Positions 10,097 through 18,338 of a DNA stretch of 64,000 nt are shown here, one piece after another. Made by a program: the position numbers and the translations under genes. The notes under the pieces are model-generated. The model was not told where the DNA came from and did no database searches. It saw nothing but the letters and a program-made list of their open reading frames with translations. The DNA is from Flagellimonas maritima (lineage in GTDB: Bacteria; Bacteroidota; Bacteroidia; Flavobacteriales; Flavobacteriaceae): positions 3,708,470-3,772,469 of the forward strand of contig NZ_CP030104.1 of the NCBI RefSeq assembly GCF_003269425.1, written 5' to 3'. How positions within the stretch are numbered: position 1 is the stretch's first letter; every line of letters starts with the position of its first letter.

Positions 10097-10834
10097 ATGG
10101 AATATACCTACACCATAATCGATTCTAACGCTTCGTCCAAGCTACAGCTCCAACTCTATTTACAAGAATATGGAGACTTCGTTTGTATGGGAACAGGGCA
10201 AAATTCCCAAGAAGGACTGAATACTGTTTTAAAGTTTACACCGGATGTTGTTCTTATAAACCTTAATGATGATGAAGGTATGTCATACTTTCACATGGTG
10301 ACGGAATTAAATCAATATCTAAAGTCCCTTCCAATAATTATTGGCTTTTCTACTTCTAAAAAATATGCTTACAATGCCATAAAGAGCGGATTTTTTGACT
10401 ATTGGATTTTACCACATAACGAATTTGATATTCGCAAGACCATTCTGCGGCTCAAAAAGAAGTATCCGAAACAAAATATGCCCTCTACCATTTGTTTAAA
10501 GTCTTATAATGATTATCGCTATTTGGACACTAATGAAATCCTGTATCTTAAGTCGGATAACAACACAACCGATTTTTTTATGAGGGACGGAAGTACTGTA
10601 AGTGCATTTAAAACGTTAAAGTCTTTTGAAGAGCGACTTCCCAAATCCTTTATACGGATTCACCAGAGCTATATTTTGAATAGCAGGTATGTATCGCGAA
10701 TCAATTACGGCAAATCTATTTGTACGTTGCGCAATGAAATAAAAGAAGAGATTCCGTTCTCAAAAACCTATAAGAGTAAGATAGATTATTTAAAGCAAAT
10801 GCTCTCCAAAACTGCCATACAGAGCCCTAACTAG
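10097..10834 (+). CDS. LytTR-family regulator with degenerate receiver domain
   Basis: Residues 1-120 have the shape of a response-regulator receiver, but the phosphorylation site is not intact. The acidic pair is D9-S10, the phospho-Asp position is N55 (PDVVLIN), and the conserved Lys in the FDYxxKP loop is Leu (FDYWILP). Residues ~140-240 form a LytTR DNA-binding domain (EILYLKSDNNTTDFFMRDG, FIRIHQSYILNSRYV). Activity is therefore probably independent of phosphorylation. No kinase of the LytS/YehU type is adjacent. It precedes the small acidic lipoprotein gene by 140 bases. Confidence 0.88.
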   Translation: MEYTYTIIDSNASSKLQLQLYLQEYGDFVCMGTGQNSQEGLNTVLKFTPDVVLINLNDDEGMSYFHMVTELNQYLKSLPIIIGFSTSKKYAYNAIKSGFFDYWILPHNEFDIRKTILRLKKKYPKQNMPSTICLKSYNDYRYLDTNEILYLKSDNNTTDFFMRDGSTVSAFKTLKSFEERLPKSFIRIHQSYILNSRYVSRINYGKSICTLRNEIKEEIPFSKTYKSKIDYLKQMLSKTAIQSPN

Positions 10835-10974
10835 GGAAATTCTTACAGATTTACTTAAAATTCTAATAGAACTGCTACGAATACTAAAACAATAACGGTT
10901 TTAGGTTCAAACACGCCCTGCCAAAATATCTTAGCTGTATAATCAAAATTTCTAAACCTTAAAAACTAAAAATT

Positions 10975-11154
10975 ATGAAGAAGACACTAAGTATTTTCGC
11001 AATCGCACTAATGACAATTGGAATGTTCTCATGTGAAGCCGAAAATGATGTGCAAGAGACTGAAAGTTTGTTTGAGACATTGGATGTTAGCGCTGATGGA
11101 AGTCCACAACCAGTAGATGGCGATGATTCAAATGATGACGATAGAGGAAATTAA
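10975..11154 (+). CDS. Small acidic lipoprotein (59 residues)
   Basis: ATG 10975 to TAA 11152-11154 encodes a 20-residue lipoprotein signal (MKKTLSIFAIALM, lipobox MFSC) and a 39-residue mature part rich in Asp, Glu and Asn. It ends in DGDDSNDDDRGN, with no structured core. The leader is A-rich, as expected for a strongly translated Bacteroidota gene. A strong terminator follows (11203-11231), so it is probably an independent abundant transcript. It lies between a LytTR regulator and a TPR histidine kinase. I do not recognise a family. Confidence 0.8.
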   Translation: MKKTLSIFAIALMTIGMFSCEAENDVQETESLFETLDVSADGSPQPVDGDDSNDDDRGN

Positions 11155-11202
11155 ACTTCTGAAATAGGCGTACAACATTTATTTAATAATATAACACTGA
11201 CA

Positions 11203-11231
11203 AAGCCCTAAACTTATTGAGTTTAGGGCTT
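11203..11231 (+). terminator. Strong intrinsic terminator
   Basis: A perfect 12-bp stem (AAGCCCTAAACT and AGTTTAGGGCTT) with a 5-base loop is followed by a T run to 11236. It separates the small lipoprotein from the histidine kinase gene. Confidence 0.92.
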
Positions 11232-11276
11232 TTTTAGTACCTTGTATAATAGCGGAGATAAAATTCCAGATTTTAT

Positions 11277-13388
11277 ATGAAACTGAAGAGGATAATCCAA
11301 ACTATCTTATTACTGCTCCTATCCAGTTGCATTGATTCGACTTCATCTGACAAAGTTGAGGTCGATTCAAAAACTTTAAGTATCGAAAAATCAATTCAAA
11401 CAGTACGCGATAGTGTTGAGATATCAATTCAAAGAAAGAAGAATATCCTAGAAAATGTCGAAAAAAAAATTAATGACATTCCCAATGACACATTACGTTT
11501 AAAATTTCTTTCCGATGTATCGTTGACATATAAAATGCTTCGAGATTCGCTCAAATTTAGGGAAATCAATCAAAATCTACTGGAATTGTCCAATGATAAA
11601 AAGATGTATGCCACACTTGGAAATTCACATTGGGATTTGGCCTCTTTTTATAAATCCTACGGAATACTGGACAGTGCTTATTTTCATTATAGATCTGCTT
11701 ACAAAAGTTTTGATATACTACCTACAGACTCTACATCCAGCTCTAGAAAAGGAAGAATGTTATATAGTATGGGCCAAATACAAGATTCCTTTAAAGATTA
11801 CTTAGGGGCTGAAACAAGTATTACGTCTGCACTAAAAATTTTTTTAGAATTAGAAGATTCTAGAAGAATCTATAACTGTTATAATATGTTGGGCATTGTC
11901 GCAAGTGGTATGAATAATTATAGTAAATCCCTTGAATATTATGAAAAAGCATCAGACAATCTGAAAAAACTTGAAGGTTTATTTGCTAAAAAAAACTCAC
12001 TACAAAATAAAAATAACATTGCAAATATATATTCAAGAAATGGAGAGTTTATAAAAGCTAAAAAAGCTTACGATGGACTAATCAATGATCAAAATTTAAG
12101 GACATTAAATCCAAAGTTATATTCAAAAGTACTTGTTAGTCAAGCTAATGTAATTCTTAAGAACGATAAAAATCTTGATAAGGTAGGAGAACTACTTTCA
12201 GAAGCCTTTATAATTAATGACAGCATCGGATTTTCTTCAGACCAAGCCAGGGCAAAACAATATTACGCAGAACTTTTAGCCGCCAAAGGAGATACCACAA
12301 GCGCCCAACAATATGCAAAAGAGTCCAGGATGCTAGCCAAAAACACCTTGAACAATGATAGGCATTTAAAAATTTTACGGGTTTTGACAAAGCTGGACAG
12401 TGAAAATGCAGTAGCTTATTCCAACGAATATTATGACCTAAACGAAAAAGTAAAGGAAGAGGAGCGCGCAATCAGGGACAAATTTGCTCGGGTAAGATTG
12501 GAAACGGACGAAGTCATCCAGCGAAACGAAGTACTCTCCCGCGAAAAAGAAATTTGGATCGGGGTGGTCTTTGGTCTCTTGATTTTAGGAGTTGCTATTT
12601 TTACCATAATCATACAGCGCATTAACAACAACAAGCTCAAGTTTCAGCAAAAGCAACAGGAAAGCAATCAGGAAATCTATAATCTCATGCTTTCGCAACA
12701 AGGAAAATTCGAAGAGGGCAAGCAACTGGAGCAAAAACGAATATCCGAGGAACTGCATGATGGTATTTTAGGCCAGATGTTGGGAATTCGATTAATATTG
12801 AGCGGTTTAAACGACAAAGAGGACGAAGCTTCCATAGCGCAAAGGGCAGAACTCATTGAAAAACTTCGAGAACTGGAAGAAGAGATACGCACCATTTCAC
12901 ATGAACTAAGTGATGCTTCTTATCAAAAATTTTATAACTTTATTGTATCTCTTGAAGAATTGATCAATACAATAAACGCATCGACTGGGATTTTATGTTC
13001 TTTTACATATGATGATAATGTAGATTGGGACGATTTAAAAGGTGATATAAAAATCAATGCTTACAGGATAGTTCAAGAATCCCTACAAAATTCCATTAAA
13101 CATGCAAAGTGTAAAAACATTACAATCGATTTTAAATTGGAGGAAGATTTGCTGAAACTGACCATATCTGATGATGGAACGGGATTCGATATTAACCGGG
13201 GCAAACATGGAATAGGTTTAAAAAATGTAGTTTCAAGAGTCAAAAAAGTAAAAGGAAAATTAGATATCGAGAGCAAAAAAGGAAAAGGTACGACCATAAC
13301 GGTAACTTTCCCAAATACTTATATAAATGTTGATGATTCAACAAACATTTCGGAGCATAGCAAAATGATGAAGGTCTGGCAAACCTAA
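11277..13388 (+). CDS. TPR-containing sensor histidine kinase with lipoprotein signal
   Basis: A 703-residue hybrid-topology sensor. It starts with a hydrophobic signal and lipobox LLSSC (Cys18), then ~390 residues of helical TPR-like repeats (for example SAYFHYRSAYKSF, NYSKSLEYYEKASDNLKKL). A coiled coil and one membrane segment (residues ~427-446) follow. Then comes the NarL-type HisKA_3 helix with ISEELHDG (His494) and a HATPase with VQESLQNSIKHA, DDGTGFD and GIGLKNV. The TPR part should lie in the periplasm. The cognate regulator follows 17 bases downstream. The ligand is unknown; peptides or the neighbouring small lipoprotein are possible. Confidence 0.9.
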   Translation: MKLKRIIQTILLLLLSSCIDSTSSDKVEVDSKTLSIEKSIQTVRDSVEISIQRKKNILENVEKKINDIPNDTLRLKFLSDVSLTYKMLRDSLKFREINQNLLELSNDKKMYATLGNSHWDLASFYKSYGILDSAYFHYRSAYKSFDILPTDSTSSSRKGRMLYSMGQIQDSFKDYLGAETSITSALKIFLELEDSRRIYNCYNMLGIVASGMNNYSKSLEYYEKASDNLKKLEGLFAKKNSLQNKNNIANIYSRNGEFIKAKKAYDGLINDQNLRTLNPKLYSKVLVSQANVILKNDKNLDKVGELLSEAFIINDSIGFSSDQARAKQYYAELLAAKGDTTSAQQYAKESRMLAKNTLNNDRHLKILRVLTKLDSENAVAYSNEYYDLNEKVKEEERAIRDKFARVRLETDEVIQRNEVLSREKEIWIGVVFGLLILGVAIFTIIIQRINNNKLKFQQKQQESNQEIYNLMLSQQGKFEEGKQLEQKRISEELHDGILGQMLGIRLILSGLNDKEDEASIAQRAELIEKLRELEEEIRTISHELSDASYQKFYNFIVSLEELINTINASTGILCSFTYDDNVDWDDLKGDIKINAYRIVQESLQNSIKHAKCKNITIDFKLEEDLLKLTISDDGTGFDINRGKHGIGLKNVVSRVKKVKGKLDIESKKGKGTTITVTFPNTYINVDDSTNISEHSKMMKVWQT

Positions 13389-13405
13389 ATTTTAATGAAA
13401 TTATT

Positions 13406-14074
13406 ATGAAAACACTTCGAATTTTAGCTATTGATGATCATGAAATGACAATGCTTGGATATAAATTTATCTTGGAGCGCATTGTATTTGATGGGTATAG
13501 TATTATTGTTGATACGGCCAATACGTATGATATGGGCAGAAAGCTCATTGAAGAATCCGTCAATTCATTTAAATATGATATCCTCTTTTTGGACGTACAG
13601 CTATTCCCACCCAATGAAGATCAGCCGCATACAGGAGAAGACCTTGGCGTTTTGGCACGTAGGCTGGTACCAGAGACTAAGATTGCGTTTATGTCCTCTT
13701 TCAGTGACAACTACAGAATCAACAGTATTTTAAAATCCGTTGACCCGGATGGTTACTTGGTAAAAACGGATATAGACCCCAAAACTTTGGAAGATGCCGT
13801 AAAAACCATCACTTTAAATCCTCCTTATTATTCATCTAAAGCCCTTTCTGCCATAAGAAAGAAAATGACCAACGATATCAGCTTGGACGAAAAAGACAAG
13901 AAGATTTTATATCATCTGTCCATTGGTACCAAAAATAAGGATTTGGAGAATCATATCAGGCTTTCCCCATCTTCCATTGAGAACAGAAAACGCCATTTAA
14001 AATCATTGTTTGGTACCGAAAATGAAAATGACTTAGCATTGATTCTAGCTGCAAAAAATCGAGGTTTCATTTAA
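13406..14074 (+). CDS. LuxR/NarL-type response regulator
   Basis: A 222-residue protein with an intact receiver (acidic pair D10-D11, phospho-Asp D63 in DILFLDVQL, Lys in GYLVKTD). The C-terminal helix-turn-helix spans residues ~155-215 (KKILYHLSIGTKNKDLENHI, then SSIENRKRHLKSLF). The receiver has a longer than usual loop after the phospho-Asp (FPPNEDQPHTGEDLG), typical of the partners of TPR kinases in Bacteroidota. It is co-transcribed with the kinase and is its obvious phosphorylation target. Confidence 0.9.
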   Translation: MKTLRILAIDDHEMTMLGYKFILERIVFDGYSIIVDTANTYDMGRKLIEESVNSFKYDILFLDVQLFPPNEDQPHTGEDLGVLARRLVPETKIAFMSSFSDNYRINSILKSVDPDGYLVKTDIDPKTLEDAVKTITLNPPYYSSKALSAIRKKMTNDISLDEKDKKILYHLSIGTKNKDLENHIRLSPSSIENRKRHLKSLFGTENENDLALILAAKNRGFI

Positions 14075-14249
14075 GTTTTCAAATTCAATTACTATAGTAT
14101 TTTCATAAAATTGGGTTATTTTCTTCAAGTTTTACTTTGAAATTCGTACAAATAGCAGAAAACTCCCAGAATTTTTAAGGTTTTCCTTCAATCTAAAAAA
14201 AAAGATTCGTTTTAACTTTGATAAAGATCAAAGCTGAAAAACACTGACT

Positions 14250-14897
14250 ATGCCATTCCAGAGAAAGATAACCCCAAATTCTTCGCCAGAGGATAAAAAG
14301 ACCTATGTCGCCGTTGATGGATTGGATGATTTTATAAAAGTCTTGGAAAAAGATTTTTTTGCTGAAGTAAAATTTCAATGCAACTATCATATTGATAGTG
14401 AGAAAACTGATTTAATCCTGAATATCTACTGTAATTTTGGTTTGACCGAAAGCCTATATAACTTCAATATTGGAAATTGGGGGGGACTTGCCCAAAAAGA
14501 CAGTGACTCAAGATCCACATCATCTTTTGATGCTGCTTTTCAAAAACTGAGCACTCTAAACAATGATACCATTGATATAGCAGAACTTTCCGTGCATTTT
14601 AAAGACACCTCTATTGTAACAACCAGAATACACGATTACAGTATACCTGAAAAATTGCAAAGAATCCTATCTGCCATAAGTAAACACTTTGTGTATTTTA
14701 CCAAAGGTCTAACAGACATGCCTTATGAGATATTTGTTCCAGTATTTGAATACGATTCTTTAAATCTGCTTAGACAAGAGAGAAACTATTTTGATTATTG
14801 GGGACTCTATTTTGAAAACGATTCAGTGCATGATGCCATGGTCTATAATCTGCATACAAAAAAAATGTGCGAAGAGGACTTTTTCTTAATGGATTAG
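14250..14897 (+). CDS. Hypothetical cytoplasmic protein
   Basis: I do not recognise this 215-residue protein. It has no signal peptide or membrane segment. It starts with a short basic stretch, and the rest is mixed alpha/beta with many aromatic residues (YNFNIGNWGG, NYFDYWGLYF). There are no metal or nucleotide motifs and only one Cys pair far apart. A -7-like box TAACTTTG lies at 14213-14220, 29 bases before the ATG, which argues for an independent promoter. It is convergent with glyA across a 186-base gap. Confidence 0.65.
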   Translation: MPFQRKITPNSSPEDKKTYVAVDGLDDFIKVLEKDFFAEVKFQCNYHIDSEKTDLILNIYCNFGLTESLYNFNIGNWGGLAQKDSDSRSTSSFDAAFQKLSTLNNDTIDIAELSVHFKDTSIVTTRIHDYSIPEKLQRILSAISKHFVYFTKGLTDMPYEIFVPVFEYDSLNLLRQERNYFDYWGLYFENDSVHDAMVYNLHTKKMCEEDFFLMD

Positions 14898-14997
14898 AAT
14901 TACTGTTCAAAAAATGAACTGGCTTGAGCCATAGTCATTGAACTATAAAATCGTTACCGCTCTGCTCATAAACCAAAAGCCAAAATAAAAAGTCTAG

Positions 14998-15059
14998 ATT
15001 CTCTTCTATTAAGTGATAACATGTCGTAGTTATTGGAATGCCATAACAGAATAGAATCT
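14998..15059. other. Short inverted repeats in the gap between a hypothetical gene and glyA
   Basis: Within the 186-base convergent gap, GTTATTGG (15029-15036) and CCATAAC (15041-15047) can pair with one bulge. Outer arms GATTC/GAATC and TATT/AATA enclose them. This could be the 3' hairpin of the glyA transcript, but no clean T run follows. Confidence 0.3.
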
Positions 15060-15083
15060 CGGAAGTATTTTAATGATGAAATT

Positions 15084-16358
15084 TTATCCTTTAAATAGAG
15101 GTCTTGATTTCATTAGTTCATTCACCTTTAGTTTTATTTGAGAAATAATAGCTTGGTCATTTGGATTTAAAATCACTTGGTCTATAAAACCTACTATGGT
15201 TTCCATATCCGATTCCTTTAAGCCCCTTGTGGTTATGGCAGGAGTGCCAAACCTGATACCAGAGGTTATGAACGGGGACTGATCATCAAAAGGAACCATA
15301 TTTTTATTCGCTGTAATCGCCGCCAGTTCCAATGCCTTTTCGGCATCCTTACCCGTAATATTTTTGTTCCTAAGGTCTATCAGCATCATGTGGTTATCTG
15401 TTCCACCGGATATGACCTTATAATCTCTTTTCATAAAGGCTTTCGCCATGGCGTCGGCATTTTTTTTGACCTGTAGCATGTAATGTAAAAAATCATCGGA
15501 AAGGGCTTCACCAAATGCAATTGCCTTTGCAGCAATGATATGCTCCAGAGGACCTCCCTGGTTTCCAGGAAAAACAGCCAAATCCAATAAAGCCGACATT
15601 TTTCGTAGATTTCCGTTTTTCAATTTAATACCAAATGGATTATCAAAATTCTCGCCCATCAAAATCAAACCTCCCCTGGGTCCCCGCAAAGTTTTATGGG
15701 TTGTAGTGGTCACAATATGACAGTGTGGAATAGGGTCGTTTAAAATGCCTTTGGCAATCAACCCGGATGGATGCGAAATATCTGCCAGCAAAATAGCATT
15801 GACGCTATCTGCTATTACACGGAATCTTTCAAAGTCCATATCCCTAGAATAAGCTGATGCTCCCGCAATTATAAGCTTTGGTTTTTCCTTTGTCGCAATT
15901 TCTTGGATCTTATCATAATTCAGGATACCCGTTTCTTCATCAACTCCGTAAAAAACGGGACGATACAGTCTTCCAGAGAAATTTACCGGAGAACCATGCG
16001 TTAAATGACCTCCATGGGATAAATCAAATCCCAAGATTGTATCTCCAGGGTTTAAACAGGCGTGGTAAACCGCTGCATTTGCCTGTGAACCAGAATGAGG
16101 CTGTACATTGGCATAAACAGCACCAAAAAGCTCCTTGGCCCTATCTATAGCCAACTGTTCTACTTGATCAACAATTTCACAACCTCCATAATATCTTTTT
16201 CCCGGGTAACCCTCTGCATATTTGTTGGTAAGTACCGAACCAGCAGCCTCCATCACTTGGGGACTGGTAAAATTTTCAGAGGCTATTAGCTCAATACCTT
16301 CTATTTGCCTATCTCTTTCGTTTTCTATAAGATCAAAAATTTCTTGGTCCCGTTGCAT
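15084..16358 (-). CDS. glyA: Serine hydroxymethyltransferase
   Basis: A ~424-residue PLP enzyme that converts serine and tetrahydrofolate into glycine and methylene-tetrahydrofolate. Seen in sequence: IELIASENF at the N-terminus, [25 protein letters not shown], the PLP-lysine motif [14 protein letters not shown] and FPGNQGGP. The length is that of the bacterial family. The start at the second Met (MQRDQEIF, 16358) fits the family; the first Met two codons earlier is possible. It is divergent from the lipoprotein gene at 16587. Confidence 0.95.
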   Translation of the reverse strand: MQRDQEIFDLIENERDRQIEGIELIASENFTSPQVMEAAGSVLTNKYAEGYPGKRYYGGCEIVDQVEQLAIDRAKELFGAVYANVQPHSGSQANAAVYHACLNPGDTILGFDLSHGGHLTHGSPVNFSGRLYRPVFYGVDEETGILNYDKIQEIATKEKPKLIIAGASAYSRDMDFERFRVIADSVNAILLADISHPSGLIAKGILNDPIPHCHIVTTTTHKTLRGPRGGLILMGENFDNPFGIKLKNGNLRKMSALLDLAVFPGNQGGPLEHIIAAKAIAFGEALSDDFLHYMLQVKKNADAMAKAFMKRDYKVISGGTDNHMMLIDLRNKNITGKDAEKALELAAITANKNMVPFDDQSPFITSGIRFGTPAITTRGLKESDMETIVGFIDQVILNPNDQAIISQIKLKVNELMKSRPLFKG

Positions 16359-16540
16359 TTGCATTAAAATTTAGAAGCGCTAAAATTACAAATAGAATAG
16401 CTAATCCTAGTACCTAAATTTCATTTTAAAAATAGATTTTATCAAACGTTAATCAACAAAGGTGAAAAACTTCAAAATTCATGATTATAAATCAAAATAT
16501 ACTACCATTTATCCTTTTTCGTTATTAAGATATGGTTTTT

Positions 16541-16555
16541 TGGCACGGCTATTGA
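16541..16555 (+). promoter_or_regulatory. Sigma-54-type (RpoN) promoter candidate
   Basis: TGGCACGGCTATTGA follows the -24/-12 pattern TGGCAC-N5-TTGC with the required ten bases between the two dinucleotides; only the last C is A. It lies 31 bases before the ATG at 16587, so the transcript would start near 16567. No enhancer-binding activator gene is in the window. Confidence 0.55.
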
Positions 16556-16586
16556 AAACCACCTAAAAAACCAATAAACCAAAATC

Positions 16587-17771
16587 ATGAAAAGAGCAGT
16601 ACATATAGTAATACTATTTATTTTTATCGCCTGTAGTGGTGTAAAAAAAACCCAAGAGGCTTTAAACACAGGTAATTATACAGCAGCTATCAACAAAGCG
16701 ATAAAAAATCTAGCGGACAACAAGTCAAAAAAAGGACATCAACCCTTTGTTGTTTTATTGGAAGATGCCTTTTTAAAAAATACAAAGCGAGAGAAACAAC
16801 AAATTGCTTTTTTAAAGAAAGAAGGAAACCCTGCGAAGCTAGAGATTATCTTTAAAAAATATCAAGAGTTAAAACAAATACAACAGCGGATAAGACCGTT
16901 ATTGCCTCTATCCATTTATGAGGAAGGTAGAACTGCCAACTTTAATTTTTCCAATTACGATGCGGAAATACTGAATACAAAGAATAAGCTTTCGGAATAT
17001 TTATACTCTAATGCCTCACAACTCCTTGTTTCAGCCAAACAGAAGCAGGATTTTAGGAACGCTTATGAAGATTTAAAATATCTGCAAGAAATTAATCCTG
17101 GGTTCAAAGACACTAATATCAAAATGAACCAAGCATATGAAAAAGGTCTTGAATATGTAAGGGTCGATATTGGAAACGCCACAGACCAAATTATTCCAGA
17201 AAGACTCGAAGAAGAACTTTTGGATTTCAACACTTTTGGAATTGAAGATTTCTGGACAGAATATCATGCCAACCCACTCTCCGATATAGATTATGATTAC
17301 GCAATGAACTTGAATTTTAGGGAAATTAATATCTCACCCGAGCAAGTGAGCGAAAAACAGATTATCAAAGAAAAACAAATAAGGGATGGGTATGAATATT
17401 TACTTGACCAAAACGGGAATGCTGTAAAAGACAGTCTGGGCAATCGAATAAAAGTAGATAAATTACGTACCGTTCAATGTAGTTTTTATCAATTTACCCA
17501 ATTTAAAACGGCACAAATTGGCGCTAAAGTGAGCTTTACAGATTTAAAGAGCGGTCAAGAAATAAATGCCTACCCTCTATCCAGTGAATTTGTCTTTGAA
17601 CATATATATGCAAATTACAAAGGAGATAGAAGAGCCTTGGATAGTGACCTGGCCCCCCTTTTGGAGATTAGTGCAGTTCCGTTTCCAAGCAATGAACAAA
17701 TGGTTTATGATGCAGGAGAAGACTTGAAAACCCGGTTAAAAAGTATTCTTAGGCGAAACAAATTCAATTAA
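16587..17771 (+). CDS. Hypothetical lipoprotein of Bacteroidota with N-terminal helical repeats
   Basis: A 394-residue protein with a lipoprotein signal (FIFIACSG, Cys near residue 16). It then has a helical, lysine-rich half with TPR-like phrases (ALNTGNYTAAINKAIKNL, DFRNAYEDLKYLQEINPGF). The second half is beta-rich and contains an acidic region and VQCSFYQFTQFKTAQIGAKV. I know the general type as a conserved Bacteroidota lipoprotein without assigned function. It is alone between glyA (divergent) and ytxJ (convergent), and its leader carries the sigma-54-like promoter at 16541. Confidence 0.8.
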   Translation: MKRAVHIVILFIFIACSGVKKTQEALNTGNYTAAINKAIKNLADNKSKKGHQPFVVLLEDAFLKNTKREKQQIAFLKKEGNPAKLEIIFKKYQELKQIQQRIRPLLPLSIYEEGRTANFNFSNYDAEILNTKNKLSEYLYSNASQLLVSAKQKQDFRNAYEDLKYLQEINPGFKDTNIKMNQAYEKGLEYVRVDIGNATDQIIPERLEEELLDFNTFGIEDFWTEYHANPLSDIDYDYAMNLNFREINISPEQVSEKQIIKEKQIRDGYEYLLDQNGNAVKDSLGNRIKVDKLRTVQCSFYQFTQFKTAQIGAKVSFTDLKSGQEINAYPLSSEFVFEHIYANYKGDRRALDSDLAPLLEISAVPFPSNEQMVYDAGEDLKTRLKSILRRNKFN

Positions 17772-17777
17772 AACAAT

Positions 17778-17803
17778 AAACCCGAAATTAAACAGTCGGG
17801 TTT
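17778..17803 (+). terminator. Intrinsic terminator
   Basis: AAACCCGA (17778-17785) pairs with TCGGGTTT (17796-17803), followed by T. The T run reaches into the stop codon of the convergent ytxJ gene. Confidence 0.85.
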
Positions 17804-17805
17804 TT

Positions 17806-18195
17806 TTATACATATTCGGTTAAGTCAATATCGGCAATTGCACCATGGGAGGTATGAAAAGATACTTCTCCGTTTTTTATGATTAAAAGCTGAGGGGATT
17901 GATGCAGAACTTTAAATTTGGATGCAACTGCATTGGAAACATCCCTGTGAGCATGAAGATCCAAGAAATAAATGTCGTTTTCTTCACCAAGATTATAGGA
18001 ACCGGTAAACATATTCAAAACCATTCTACTAATTCCACAAGTTGTGGAATGCTTAAAAATGAGCTGGGAACGCGATTTGGATTTTTCTTTAATTTCATCC
18101 AATTGTTCCATTGTAACTAAAGATATCCAAGGAATTTTATTTTCAACTTTCCCTGATTCTGATTTTTTTCCAAATACACCTTCAAATAATCCCAT
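17806..18195 (-). CDS. ytxJ: Bacillithiol-system redox protein YtxJ
   Basis: A 129-residue thioredoxin-fold protein of the YtxJ (monothiol bacilliredoxin-like) family. The signature FKHSTTCGISRMVL, with a single active-site Cys (TCGIS, residue ~53), is clear, followed by YFLDLHAHRDVSNAVASKF and the cis-Pro segment HQSPQLLII. It is thought to remove bacillithiol from mixed disulfides. Its presence implies a bacillithiol-producing host, as is usual in Flavobacteriaceae. The transcription unit is a single gene. Confidence 0.9.
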   Translation of the reverse strand: MGLFEGVFGKKSESGKVENKIPWISLVTMEQLDEIKEKSKSRSQLIFKHSTTCGISRMVLNMFTGSYNLGEENDIYFLDLHAHRDVSNAVASKFKVLHQSPQLLIIKNGEVSFHTSHGAIADIDLTEYV

Positions 18196-18338
18196 AGTAC
18201 AAATTTAATAGTTCTGTCGGGGAAGTACAAAAAGTTTACAAACTGACGAAATGTCCTAATTTTAAAGACTTTAACCGACATTTTGACTGTGTCTGCGCAA
18301 TGGTAAGGTTATTGAAATATTCAGATAAAAATATAAAA

